Part shown: one piece after another, positions 44,632 to 54,170 of the stretch | Numbering within the stretch: position 1 is the stretch's first letter | Layout: each line of letters starts with the position of its first letter | From: a bacterium A37T11 | GTDB taxonomy: Bacteria > Bacteroidota > Bacteroidia > Sphingobacteriales > Sphingobacteriaceae | Direction of reading: 5' to 3' | Assembly (NCBI GenBank): GCA_900109895.1 | Contig: FOBR01000023.1 | Span: 1-64,000 of the forward strand | Length of the DNA: 64,000 nt | Notes under the pieces: generated by a model | The model's input: the letters and a program-made list of their open reading frames with translations, nothing else | Database searches by the model: none | Told to the model about the DNA's origin: nothing | Translations under genes and position numbers: made by a program

Positions 44632-46292
44632 TGGGCTAGCACTTGTTTTCTGCTCTCTAATACTTTTTTGAGTTGTTGGTAATCGATATCCTGAACGGCC
44701 TTATCTGCATCGATGGCCAGCACTGCCGCAGCGGCGGCGCTTTGCCCAAGGATCATGAAAACCGGCTCCATCCGGATGGAGCCAAAAGCTATATGCGAAC
44801 TGGATACGCAAACAGGAACCAAGAGGTTTTTGCATTCATCCTTTTTGGGCGTGATGGAACCGTACGATATTTGGTAAGGTTTTTTCGGGCTTACGCCAAT
44901 GTCTCCTTCGTTCTGTACAAAACCATCGGGTTTTACATAACGTTGTGTATTGTGCGAATCCAGTGTGTAGGAACCCATGCCTACGGGATCATTAATGGAC
45001 GATTCACTAAAAGTATCATGTTCGGTCATGACGTGTTGACCGATCATCCTACGGGCTTCTCGTATGTACAACTGGTGGGGCCAGTTCCCGTTATCAGTAA
45101 ACTCATCCTTGGCCAAGCCCCATTGCGCCATTTCCTTGCGCACGTCATCTGGCACTTTAGGGTCATTGGCCAGGAAATACATCAACCCTTGCTGGTAGTC
45201 AGTATGTGCCTGGATAATTTTTTTACGCTCTTCATAGCTGGCATCCGGATAATCATAGTTCATCCCAATAAAATCTGTACTAAAAGGCCCGTGGTTGTTG
45301 GTATCCGTTTTACGATTAGGGATGGGATCAAATTTACGGAAGGTTTCACGCCAACCACTGGCAAACACCCGAGCAAGCAATTCGTAGTTAGCGGCCTTGT
45401 AATTGGCGGGTTTCGGGAACGCCACCCGATTATCCGGGTTATTGGTCAACGCCATCCGGAAGCAGTAAGCCTGCACTTTTTTGTCACCCTCTCCAAATTT
45501 TCCGGGAGGAAGATCAGAAATACCATACAAAAGGCCACTGGTAGAATCGCCTGGTATTTTATAGGGGCTGATGTTCTTTTTAAAATAATGGTCGTGGTGC
45601 AGTACTCCTACCTGAACCCCATTATAATTTTCATTATACATACTGTTTGCTTCACGGCCTACGTGGTACCTAACACCTGCCGAAGCCATCAGGTCGCCCT
45701 CATAAGTGGCATCAATAAACATCTTTCCTTTAAAAATTTTCCCACTCAGAGTTTTAATGGAGCGGATGCTGCCGTCTTGTTTATGCACGCCGCCTTCGCC
45801 TCGATCCAGCCATTCATCACGGTATACGGTAATCTTATTTTCTTTCACAAAATCTTCAAAGATCTGTTCTGCCGTATGCGGCTCGAAAATCCACATGGTG
45901 CGCGAGTTACCATCAATGGCCGGAGTTCCCTGACCTTTATTGCCATACTCGCTATGTTTTTGCCATTTCCATGATGCTGAATCCTGATAATGCAGGTATA
46001 CCCGGTGATAAAACTCGCGTGCCAAACCACCGATCACGCCTTTATTACCCGTATCGGTAAAGCCAAGCCCACCGGATGACAAACCTCCAAGGTGCTTGTC
46101 AGGTGATACAACAATGACTGTTTTTCCTGAATTTACAGCTTCAACTGCGGCGGTAATGGCTGCCGCAGTCCCGCCATAGATAATTAAATCAGCTTCGTAC
46201 CCCTGCTTCTTTTGGGTTGCAGACGTGCAGGCCAGCAATAAAATCATCGATAGAGCCAAAGATGCTTTGGCTATTCTGCTTACTCGGATCAT
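44628..46292 (-). CDS. FAD-dependent oxidoreductase lipoprotein
   Basis: This 554-residue protein of the FAD_oxidored family is annotated in some genomes as xanthan-lyase-associated. It has a lipobox (MILLLACTS, C22), so it is probably anchored in the envelope. The dinucleotide-binding motif YGGTAAAITAAVEAV follows at once (about residues 39-53), with GGLSSGGLGFTDTGN after it; a second FAD contact is in KMFIDATYEGDLMASAG. The substrate is not known; an oxidation of a sugar or sugar alcohol is the usual guess for relatives in PUL-like operons. It starts 8 bp downstream of the Gfo/Idh/MocA stop. Confidence 0.82.
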   Translation of the reverse strand: MIRVSRIAKASLALSMILLLACTSATQKKQGYEADLIIYGGTAAAITAAVEAVNSGKTVIVVSPDKHLGGLSSGGLGFTDTGNKGVIGGLAREFYHRVYLHYQDSASWKWQKHSEYGNKGQGTPAIDGNSRTMWIFEPHTAEQIFEDFVKENKITVYRDEWLDRGEGGVHKQDGSIRSIKTLSGKIFKGKMFIDATYEGDLMASAGVRYHVGREANSMYNENYNGVQVGVLHHDHYFKKNISPYKIPGDSTSGLLYGISDLPPGKFGEGDKKVQAYCFRMALTNNPDNRVAFPKPANYKAANYELLARVFASGWRETFRKFDPIPNRKTDTNNHGPFSTDFIGMNYDYPDASYEERKKIIQAHTDYQQGLMYFLANDPKVPDDVRKEMAQWGLAKDEFTDNGNWPHQLYIREARRMIGQHVMTEHDTFSESSINDPVGMGSYTLDSHNTQRYVKPDGFVQNEGDIGVSPKKPYQISYGSITPKKDECKNLLVPVCVSSSHIAFGSIRMEPVFMILGQSAAAAAVLAIDADKAVQDIDYQQLKKVLESRKQVLAQ

Positions 46293-46300
46293 GATGAATG

Positions 46301-47578
46301 TTAAAAGTCTAAATAATTATAGGTACCCCGATAAGGTCTGCCTAACATCAGGTTAGCAAAGTTATCATTAAATTTTTCCTTTTTAGGATTCCAGGTGAGC
46401 GGGCGTTGCAATTCATAAGCTATATTGACAGCGTTACACACACTTGCCGTTCGATGGCCTATCTCTACATCCGCAACCGGCTTGCTCCGTTTTTCAATAG
46501 CGGTAAACCAGTCCTGGTAATGATTATCTGAAAAATATAAGCGCTTGTCAGATGGTTTAAATGGCAAGTTAGCTAAGTTGGCGGGTTGCGTATCCAAAAA
46601 ACTTCTGGATACTTCAATCTTGCCTTCGGTTCCAATAAATTGGATGGCATTGCCTTTTCCCCAAGGCTTATGATTCACTTGAACGCCATTGGCATAGGTA
46701 AAATACAGTCCGTCGATGGCACCTGGTTTCTCAGGTGGGGTAAAAGACACAGGCCCGGAATCATCCATATCCAGCGCCCATTGTACAATGTCAAACATGT
46801 GTGCTCCCCAATCTGTAATATAACCGCCACCAAAGCCGTGATAACCGCGCCACCAGGCCCATTTCGTATCATCTACCGGTGGGGAAAGAATAGGGTGGTA
46901 TCCGCGGTAAAGCGAAGGGCCTATCCATCGGTCCCAATCCAAGTAATCTGGAATGGGCAGGGAAGGAAGGTCGCACTCTTTAATGGGTTCGCCAACCGAT
47001 ACATTAATCTCTTTAATCTCGCCGATATAGCCATTTCGCACCAATTCTGCAGCTTGGCGAAAATTAAACTGCGAGCGTTGCATACTCCCTGTTTGCAATA
47101 CCCTTTTATATTTTCTAACCGCATTAACCATCGCCCTTCCTTCCTCAATGGTCAACGCCAGGGGTTTTTCGCAGTAAATATCTTTCCCGGCTTTGGCAGC
47201 ATCAATCGTTACCAAGGCATGCCAATGGTCGGGAGTAGCTACGACTACGGCATCAATATCTTTACGGGCCAGCAATTCTTTATAATCCACATACCCTTGT
47301 ACGGCATGGCCACTTTTCTGCGCATTAAGGTCTGTAGCCGTTTTAACGGTCAGTGCCAATTTTTGAGAATCAACGTCTGAAGCAGCGATCAGCATCGATT
47401 TGGGCAACTTAGCCATGTTATGCATTAAACCCTGCATTTGCTTTCCGGTACCAATTAGCCCCAAGTTAATGTGATCACTGGGTGCCAGAAAGCCTTTTCC
47501 ACCCAGTACATGCCTGGGCACCACAGTTACTGCTGCTGCACTAACCAGGCTGTTTTTAATAAACGATTTTCTGTCCAT
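46301..47578 (-). CDS. Gfo/Idh/MocA oxidoreductase, exported
   Basis: This is a 425-residue NAD(P)-dependent oxidoreductase of the GFOR/IDH/MocA family. A short N-terminal Tat-like segment (MDRKSFIKNSLVSAAAVTVV) precedes the Rossmann domain (INLGLIGTGKQMQG), the EKPLALT motif with its catalytic Lys, and the C-terminal domain with DWGAHMFDIVQWALDM. Exported members usually carry a tightly bound cofactor, and some act as glycosidases through a redox mechanism. Here it is flanked by another Tat-type exported protein and a FAD lipoprotein, suggesting a periplasmic sugar-modifying set. Confidence 0.88.
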   Translation of the reverse strand: MDRKSFIKNSLVSAAAVTVVPRHVLGGKGFLAPSDHINLGLIGTGKQMQGLMHNMAKLPKSMLIAASDVDSQKLALTVKTATDLNAQKSGHAVQGYVDYKELLARKDIDAVVVATPDHWHALVTIDAAKAGKDIYCEKPLALTIEEGRAMVNAVRKYKRVLQTGSMQRSQFNFRQAAELVRNGYIGEIKEINVSVGEPIKECDLPSLPIPDYLDWDRWIGPSLYRGYHPILSPPVDDTKWAWWRGYHGFGGGYITDWGAHMFDIVQWALDMDDSGPVSFTPPEKPGAIDGLYFTYANGVQVNHKPWGKGNAIQFIGTEGKIEVSRSFLDTQPANLANLPFKPSDKRLYFSDNHYQDWFTAIEKRSKPVADVEIGHRTASVCNAVNIAYELQRPLTWNPKKEKFNDNFANLMLGRPYRGTYNYLDF

Positions 47579-47610
47579 TTTTAAGTATGCTGTTTTGTTT
47601 TAGTTGTATC

Positions 47611-48879
47611 CTAACTTTTTATGGTTCTCTTAATTCCTTCTGCCATCAACTGGTCTACGTACGCTTTTGCCTTCAGTGCTTTCTTTTTGGCAGCGTCCGG
47701 ATTTTTTGCTATTTCCATGACTGTTGGCACGATATGGGCCACTTCGGCTGGTTTATCCATATCAAAAAGCCACTCGCCAAGTCCAATATCGCGCCACATT
47801 ATTCCTTTGGAGGTTTGTTCCTGATAGCGGCATACCACGGCTGGAATACCATTACCGATGCACATAATGGGCGAGTGCATTTCCAAACCAAACAGGCCCA
47901 CAGAATGGCGATAAGTGCTCACAGCCTCGTCAGTTAGCCAATAAGTATCCTTCCATACCACGCGGTTTTTTATATCGTCCGGCAATTTGTCAATAATCTG
48001 TTCTTTGCCAAGCTTTACCTGTGTGGAATCTTCTGGGCAAACCAATACTTTCAGGTCAGTATTACGCACAATTTGTATAACGGCTTCGCGAATGGGGCCT
48101 ATGTCATGCTCCATCATTTCTTTATTCCGCTGGGCTTTCTCTGGATTAAAAGGCGTGTTTTTATGTGGAATTTCCCAATAAGGTGTAAAGCGCGTACGTG
48201 GTATGGCACACATAAATTTACCACTTTCAAGCCCATTGTTCTGCATAAAAGCTTTTGCAGCAGGATCATTGGCCAGGTCAACTGCAAAAGCCCCGTCTGG
48301 TCCAAAGGCCATTACGGGGGAGCTTACACCATGCGATTTAGCAAAATCAAGTGATGGACTATCCCTGAAATAGCAAAAAGAAGCATGGGTAAGCAGGTCT
48401 ATATTTGTACTAAGGGCGGCTTTCTGCGCTTCGGTAGGCTCTCCATAAAACCCTGGAAAAGTAATGCCAAAAATGCCATAGGGCTTGTGGGTTTGTTCTT
48501 TCCAAGCTGCCACGTCTTTGGCTGCCACCAATGATGGGCCCGACCCGTGCAGTAAAAAATCACATTCGGCAAATGCCTTGGCTTTCTCTTCTGATGTTTC
48601 CACCAAGTTTAGTTTTGGAAAACGTTTGCGCATCATTTCAGCAACACCAAACCTGATGTCCATAGGCCACAAGAACACTTCTGCTTCCGTTACATGTTTT
48701 TCTAACAAAGCTAAAACACCAGGGGTATGCCCAATGTCGCCTATATTTACGGTTTGCCAAGAAGATCGCAGCAATATTTTCTTTTTCCCTTGCAATGCAG
48801 CAGCCAGTATTTTTCCGGTAACCAGCATCCCCCCGGTCAGGGCAGCCATGTGCTTTAAATACGATCTTCTGTTCATCAT
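47611..48879 (-). CDS. Exported polysaccharide pyruvyl transferase-family protein
   Basis: This 422-residue protein starts with a Tat-type leader (NRRSYLKHMAALTGGMLVTG), followed by a pyruvyl-transferase (PF04230-like) fold: RSSWQTVNIGDIGHTPGVLALL, LLHGSGPSL, YCYFRD-type strand SFCYFRDSPS, and the C-terminal GLFGLEMHSPIMCIGNGIP with its conserved H-x-x-I region. Classical members add pyruvate to cell-wall sugars in the cytoplasm using PEP; an exported copy in a catabolic operon is out of character. A reversed, binding or different transfer role is possible. It is the first gene of the operon and has a good promoter upstream. Confidence 0.78.
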   Translation of the reverse strand: MMNRRSYLKHMAALTGGMLVTGKILAAALQGKKKILLRSSWQTVNIGDIGHTPGVLALLEKHVTEAEVFLWPMDIRFGVAEMMRKRFPKLNLVETSEEKAKAFAECDFLLHGSGPSLVAAKDVAAWKEQTHKPYGIFGITFPGFYGEPTEAQKAALSTNIDLLTHASFCYFRDSPSLDFAKSHGVSSPVMAFGPDGAFAVDLANDPAAKAFMQNNGLESGKFMCAIPRTRFTPYWEIPHKNTPFNPEKAQRNKEMMEHDIGPIREAVIQIVRNTDLKVLVCPEDSTQVKLGKEQIIDKLPDDIKNRVVWKDTYWLTDEAVSTYRHSVGLFGLEMHSPIMCIGNGIPAVVCRYQEQTSKGIMWRDIGLGEWLFDMDKPAEVAHIVPTVMEIAKNPDAAKKKALKAKAYVDQLMAEGIKRTIKS

Positions 48880-48930
48880 AATTATAATCGGGACAAGCCT
48901 TGTTCTTTAGAGAAACCGGCAAAAATTTCC

Positions 48931-48961
48931 CAAACTTAATTAATGCTGCTTTGATAAGCAA
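48931..48961 (-). promoter_or_regulatory. Promoter of the pyruvyl-transferase operon
   Basis: On the minus strand TTG (48959-48961) is followed after 20 nt by TAAGTTTG (48931-48938), a strong match to the Bacteroidota promoter. With the terminator at 49063-49082 it separates this six-gene operon from PUL C. Confidence 0.7.
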
Positions 48962-49062
48962 CTTTATTTACGAATAATATTGTAAAACCGAATAATTGAA
49001 AGAAATTTATCTATAGCTTTTATTTATGGTTCTTGTCTTCTACCTTTTGGAATAAGGTCTAA

Positions 49063-49082
49063 AAAAAAGGAGCACGCTCCAA
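49063..49082 (-). terminator. Terminator after PUL C susD
   Basis: On the minus strand GGAGC-GT-GCTCC is followed by eight T (plus positions 49063-49070). The loop is very tight, so one closing pair probably opens. A direct repeat of GCTCCAATTAA lies beside it (49079-49108). It would end the sigma-fecR-susCD transcript. Confidence 0.7.
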
Positions 49083-49136
49083 TTAAGGGTCGTAGCTCCA
49101 ATTAAATGAATTAAGTTATTTGATTTTTTAAAATTA

Positions 49137-50606
49137 TCAGTAGCCTATATTTTGATTAATCTTACTTTTATTAATATCTATTTGCGCTTGTGGAATTGGA
49201 AATACTAGATTATGATCATCAAGTTCTGCCACCAATCTGATCTGATCTTTTTTTGCATTTATGACCTCAATGGCTCTTCCCGTCCGGACGAGGTCAAACC
49301 ATCGATGCCCTTCGAAAGCTAATTCCACCCTCCTTTCCTGTTCAATAGCTAATTTGAAGGACTCCTGATTTTTAAGATCTCCTGCTTTTCTACCTGCCAA
49401 CCCTGCTCTTATTCGAACCCTGTTTAAGGCAGTAAGGGCTTTCCCATCCGATTCATATTTCAACTCATTCAAACACTCTGCATACATTAACAAAATATCT
49501 GCAAAGCGAATAATCGGTATATTATTACCATTATCTCCATTTGTGGCAGGCACATCATAATATTTTTTTACATATACGTCCTGAATTGTATTTCCACTTT
49601 CATTTACATAAGAAGTAGCCAACGACAGATCTTTACGCTTATCTCCTGCTTCATAAGCACCGATCAGATCCTGCGTAGGCCGATTATTTCCGCCGCCGCC
49701 AAACTTAATAACAGCATTTCCAGAATTTTGAGGAGCAAACCAATTTGGCCATGGATTGCCTTCTCCTGCACCACCACCCATAAATTGAATATCAAAAATA
49801 GATTCAACATGGTTTTTTCCGGTTGCCTTAAATATATCTCCGTAATTGGGCAACAAATCATACTGGTTTGTTTCTACAACACCTTCTAATTTTTTAATAG
49901 CCAAGTCATATTTATGTTCCGTCATATAGACTTTTCCCAGAAGTGCTAAATCAGCTCCTTGTGTTATTCTTCCAATATCAGACCCAGAATAAGAAGCCGG
50001 TAGGTCAGATTCAGCTTCTGTGAGGTCCGTTTCAATCTGAATGTATATATCGGATATCGGTGACCGCACATAATTATATCCCTCCAATGGATCATCTACC
50101 GGTTTTAGAATCAGAGGGATGTCACCAAATGTTCTGACTAATTCGAAATAAACGTATGCTCTAATAAATTTAATTTCAGCAATATATCGTTTTTTAAGCT
50201 CTTGATCCATGTCTACAGCATCAATTTTTGAAAGAACTGTATTTACACGGGATATAGCATTATATCCATCATTCCAACGTCCCGAAACGTATGGATTGGT
50301 TGTCCGAATATAAAATCGGTCAAATTCGTCCTGATCGGTCACTGTCCCAGAAGATACAGGTGTGGTATTATCGGAAGATATTTCGCCAAAGATGTAGTTA
50401 TTTTTACTAATGCCATCTTTCTGCAAAGACGCGTAAATTCCATTTACCGCAACTTTAATATCATCTGATGTTTTATAAAAATTTGATACTACACTGGAAG
50501 AAATGGGTTGCAAATCAACAAATTTATCGCCACATGCTGACATAAATGCACCAGTAGTTAATAAAAAAGTTTTTATTTTATTACTCATTATTTTTTTCAT
50601 AATCAT
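49137..50606 (-). CDS. SusD-like lipoprotein (PUL C)
   Basis: This is a 489-residue SusD/RagB surface glycan-binding protein. Lipobox GAFMSACGDKF (C25); an ATG six codons further in would also leave a good signal. AYVYFELVRTFGDIPLI, LNRVRIRAGLAGRKAG and ERRVELAFEGHRWFDLVRTG are the family signatures. It is closely related to the SusD of PUL A across the middle region (GGGGNNRPTQDLIGAYEAGD). It is 8 bp after susC; no enzyme gene follows before the terminator. Confidence 0.93.
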   Translation of the reverse strand: MIMKKIMSNKIKTFLLTTGAFMSACGDKFVDLQPISSSVVSNFYKTSDDIKVAVNGIYASLQKDGISKNNYIFGEISSDNTTPVSSGTVTDQDEFDRFYIRTTNPYVSGRWNDGYNAISRVNTVLSKIDAVDMDQELKKRYIAEIKFIRAYVYFELVRTFGDIPLILKPVDDPLEGYNYVRSPISDIYIQIETDLTEAESDLPASYSGSDIGRITQGADLALLGKVYMTEHKYDLAIKKLEGVVETNQYDLLPNYGDIFKATGKNHVESIFDIQFMGGGAGEGNPWPNWFAPQNSGNAVIKFGGGGNNRPTQDLIGAYEAGDKRKDLSLATSYVNESGNTIQDVYVKKYYDVPATNGDNGNNIPIIRFADILLMYAECLNELKYESDGKALTALNRVRIRAGLAGRKAGDLKNQESFKLAIEQERRVELAFEGHRWFDLVRTGRAIEVINAKKDQIRLVAELDDHNLVFPIPQAQIDINKSKINQNIGY

Positions 50607-50614
50607 TTTCTGCG

Positions 50615-53600
50615 TTAAAAGCCCACATTAATACCAACTGTAAATGTTCTTGCTAACGGATAAGATCCATAATCCACACCTCCTGTTAAAGCGGATTCAT
50701 AATTACTGACTTCTGGGTTATATCCTGTATAATCTGTCCAGGTATATAAATTTTGACAAGATATGTAAAACCGTACTTGTTTCATTTTAATACGATTTAA
50801 ACAATTTGGAGATATTTTATAACCAAGAGATATATTTTGAATTCTTAGGAAAGAACCATCTTCAACCCATCTGGTAGAAACCGCATTATTATTACCAGTG
50901 GGTCTTGCATTAGCTCTAGGAGTTTTGCCATTTCCAGGTTCTGATTCAGACTTCCATCTATCATTAACGATAGCCATTTGATTAGAATTGCCTTCTAATT
51001 GTTCATAAAACCGCCTGCTTAGATTTAGGATTTTGCCTCCTTGACTTCCTTGTAACGATACGCTCAGATCAAAATTCTTATAACCAAAAGTGTTTGACAT
51101 GCTATATAAAAAATCAGGTTGGTTATTTCCAATCAGCGTTCTGTCGTCTGCATTGATTACATTATCCTTTTTAATGTCTTCGTATTTAACATCTCCAGGT
51201 TTGCTAGTTGGATCATGGGCATAACTATCCAACTCTTGTTGGTTCATAAATATACCCAACTGTTTGTATCCATAAAAACTACCGATAGGTTGTCCAATCA
51301 TCGTAATGTTCGTTTCTCCTACACCCGTACCACTTCTGATTGGATCACCTGTTGGTCCCAAGGCTAAAACTTTGTTACGATTAAGTGAAAAATTTATGCT
51401 GGTATTCCAACTAAACTCATTGTTAAAATTTTGAGAATTCAAGGCAAACTCCAATCCTCTATTTCTCATTTTCCCAATATTTTGTGTTGTTGTTGTAAAT
51501 CCAGTTATGGATGGAACATTTACAGAAAGTAGTAAATCTTTGGTTGTGCGTTCATAATAATCAGCTGTAAAATACAATCTATTGTTAAAAAACCCAACAT
51601 CCAACCCAGCATCAAGCTGCTGACTTTTCTCCCACGTCAGGTTTGAATTACCTAAAGATGAAGGAGCCAAGCCATTGGCCAAAGCACCATTAAAACTATA
51701 ATTATCTGAACTAACGCCAGCTACCGAAGGATAATTGTTATTGAATGCATTATTACCTGATAGTCCGTAACTTACTCTTAATTTGGCATCAGAAACACTT
51801 TTAATGTTTTCCATAAAAGATTCCTTATTAACTCTCCAACCTACTGAGCCTGCAGGGAAAGACCCCCATCGCCTGTTCGCCCCAAAAATGGACGAACCAT
51901 CTTGCCGAATTGAAAAGTTAAGTAAATATTTATCCCGATAGCTGTAATTTGCTCTAGCAAAGTAAGAAGCTGAAGTATTTTGCAGCCGCTGTGAGGAAAC
52001 TATAGATGTAGTTCCGCTTGCGCTGGCATTTAATGTTTCTACCAAGTCATTTGGATAAGAGCTACTGCTTCCATTTAATATCCGGTAATCATATTTTGTT
52101 GCTTCCATTCCGATCATAACTTCTAGATCATGGCCACCATCCCAACTTTTGTTAAAACTTAAAATTTGGTTTACCAGCCAGTTAACTGCCTCATCCGAAC
52201 TTGCACTACCAGTGGCCTGTGTTGGAGGAAGTTGCTGATTTAATGGCATTTTAGAACTTCTGAAAGCATCAGATCTTGCTGCATCATAGCTTATGTTAGC
52301 AGAAACCCTGTATTTAAAATTTTTCAGAAGAGATGCTTCACCATATAAATTGGCTAATATATTCTTAGTGATTAGTTTACTATGATATTCATTAATATTA
52401 GCAATGGGATTAGTGATGCCAGGATAGTTATATGGAGCTGCTAAAGCTGCTTGCGATGAGTAACTACCATCTGCTGCATAGATAGGTGCCATTGGAATAG
52501 CTGACAGTGCAGAATTAATCACTGCATTATCTGCCCAGTGCCCATCAGCTTTTACTTGATCTTCGATCTTGTAAGATGGGTTTAGGTTAAAGCCAATCTT
52601 AATAGCTGGAATAACATTAATTTCTACATTTGATCTAAGTGCATACCTATCCAAACCCGATCTATTAATTACCCCATCCTGATTTAAATAGGAGCCTCCT
52701 ACCGAATACCTTACATTATCATTGCCACCCGAGACAGATAGTTGGTAACTGGCTATAGGCGCATTACGGAAAATTAAATCCTGATAATTATTATAAGGCA
52801 GGTTGGCAACTTTTTCAGGATCATCAAAATTAAACCAGTCAAAAATCTCCCCTCTTGGATATCGATACCTTAAATAATCTGCTGGTCGAACTTCATTTGG
52901 ATCGGTAATGAGAGCGTCAGGAACATTGTCTAAATAGGCATTATTAGCTGCATCCTTAGCAAATTCTGCAAATTGCTGGGAATTTAACAAATCAATTTTC
53001 TTGGTCACATTTTGGAATCCTTGGTATACATCCACGTTAATCTCAGGCTTCCCTGGAACTCCTTTTTTAGTAGTAACCATAATCACTCCATTGGAACCTT
53101 TTGAACCATATATGGCAGTAGAAGAAGCATCTTTCAATACGTCAATACTTTCTATATCGGCACTATTTAATTGGCTAAAGACACCAGAACCAACAATATT
53201 TCCATCTACCACTACCAAGGGATTATTTCCAGCACTAATAGATCCAAAGCCCCTTACTTTGATTGCAGGCCCTGCACCGGGCTTGCCGCTGTTTTGCTGT
53301 ACGACCACCCCAGGAATCTTCCCCTGTAGCGCGCTTGCAACATTTGATACAGGCATGTCTTTTATTTCCGACATTGGAACCGAGGATATTGCTGCGGTAA
53401 CCTTTGACCTTTTTTGCGTACCATACCCAACCACAACCACCTCGTTCAACTCATCTTCCTCTGTTTTCAGCGAAACAGTCACTGCTTTTCCAATACTAGC
53501 CTGAACCTCGGCTGCCACATATCCGATCGAAGTTATTACCAGTGTGACCGAGTTTTGGTTGACGCTAAGGTGAAATGACCCTGAACCATCCGTGGTTGTT

Positions 53601-54085
53601 CCATTCTGGGTGCCCTTCACTTTTACTGTCACTCCGGGCATTGGTTTACCCTGATCATCCGTCACCTTACCCAGAATATCCCCCTGAACAGGAGCAAGAG
53701 TAATTACTTTATTGTGCGTATTACCCGGCTTAATCACCACCGTTTTATCATCTTTAAAAACAAACTCAAAGCTCTTTCCCTCAAAACAGCGTTCTAAAGC
53801 TGCTTTCAGGCTCACGCCATCGGCTGTGACGGTAAGTTCTTTGATGCCCTTGAGTAAATTCGCATCATAAATAAAATCGTACCCGCTTTGCTGGGACAGC
53901 TCAAAAAGCACTTGCTTCACCGGTGTTTTTTTAGCACGGAGGTTCACAACCTGGCCATCACTGGCGTTAGCCAATTGTAAAAAAGATACCGTAAGCAAAA
54001 TAATCATCATTTTCATGATCAATAACCACTTTATGGAATGTAAATTTGGTTTCCTGCACACATATGCAGCATAATTTTTATACAT
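50615..54085 (-). CDS. SusC-like receptor with STN domain (PUL C)
   Basis: This is a 1,156-residue TonB-dependent outer-membrane transporter. N-terminal MYKNY extension, hydrophobic signal (MMIILLTVSFLQLANASDG), STN domain (VNLRAKKTPVKQVLFELSQQ), regulatory repeat (ITSIGYVAAEV), plug (VVVGYGTQKRSKVTAAISSV, PLVVVDGNIV, STAIYGSKGSNGVIMVTTK) and a barrel ending FTVGINVGF are all present and uninterrupted. It is the intact counterpart of the frameshifted SusC of PUL A. Its STN domain should signal to the FecR upstream and thereby to the sigma-GH36 fusion. Confidence 0.94.
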   Translation of the reverse strand: MYKNYAAYVCRKPNLHSIKWLLIMKMMIILLTVSFLQLANASDGQVVNLRAKKTPVKQVLFELSQQSGYDFIYDANLLKGIKELTVTADGVSLKAALERCFEGKSFEFVFKDDKTVVIKPGNTHNKVITLAPVQGDILGKVTDDQGKPMPGVTVKVKGTQNGTTTDGSGSFHLSVNQNSVTLVITSIGYVAAEVQASIGKAVTVSLKTEEDELNEVVVVGYGTQKRSKVTAAISSVPMSEIKDMPVSNVASALQGKIPGVVVQQNSGKPGAGPAIKVRGFGSISAGNNPLVVVDGNIVGSGVFSQLNSADIESIDVLKDASSTAIYGSKGSNGVIMVTTKKGVPGKPEINVDVYQGFQNVTKKIDLLNSQQFAEFAKDAANNAYLDNVPDALITDPNEVRPADYLRYRYPRGEIFDWFNFDDPEKVANLPYNNYQDLIFRNAPIASYQLSVSGGNDNVRYSVGGSYLNQDGVINRSGLDRYALRSNVEINVIPAIKIGFNLNPSYKIEDQVKADGHWADNAVINSALSAIPMAPIYAADGSYSSQAALAAPYNYPGITNPIANINEYHSKLITKNILANLYGEASLLKNFKYRVSANISYDAARSDAFRSSKMPLNQQLPPTQATGSASSDEAVNWLVNQILSFNKSWDGGHDLEVMIGMEATKYDYRILNGSSSSYPNDLVETLNASASGTTSIVSSQRLQNTSASYFARANYSYRDKYLLNFSIRQDGSSIFGANRRWGSFPAGSVGWRVNKESFMENIKSVSDAKLRVSYGLSGNNAFNNNYPSVAGVSSDNYSFNGALANGLAPSSLGNSNLTWEKSQQLDAGLDVGFFNNRLYFTADYYERTTKDLLLSVNVPSITGFTTTTQNIGKMRNRGLEFALNSQNFNNEFSWNTSINFSLNRNKVLALGPTGDPIRSGTGVGETNITMIGQPIGSFYGYKQLGIFMNQQELDSYAHDPTSKPGDVKYEDIKKDNVINADDRTLIGNNQPDFLYSMSNTFGYKNFDLSVSLQGSQGGKILNLSRRFYEQLEGNSNQMAIVNDRWKSESEPGNGKTPRANARPTGNNNAVSTRWVEDGSFLRIQNISLGYKISPNCLNRIKMKQVRFYISCQNLYTWTDYTGYNPEVSNYESALTGGVDYGSYPLARTFTVGINVGF

Positions 54086-54101
54086 TTGAAATTGGGTTTA
54101 T
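54075..54101 (-). promoter_or_regulatory. Conserved susC start-site element (PUL C copy)
   Basis: The minus strand reads ATAAACCCAATTTCAA immediately before ATGTATAAAAA. It matches the copies at the susC starts of PULs A and B and shows no Shine-Dalgarno sequence. Confidence 0.6.
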
Positions 54102-54170
54102 AATATAAAACAATTGGTTTCAACTATCCATGTTTTTTTTGCAAACTCAGCATTTCTTTTTTGTAAAGGA

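Noticed and set aside
44673-45974. A 433-codon plus-strand frame opposite the FAD oxidoreductase gene
   Set aside because: Its product has no recognisable motif, and the opposite strand encodes a clear lipoprotein oxidoreductase; it is a mirror frame.
46586-47380. A 264-codon plus-strand frame opposite the Gfo/Idh/MocA gene
   Set aside because: It resembles no family; the minus-strand gene has complete Rossmann and EKP motifs.
49079-49108. Direct repeat GCTCCAATTAA twice, as a possible CRISPR or attachment site
   Set aside because: Only two copies 8 bp apart beside a terminator; no spacer array, integrase or cas gene.
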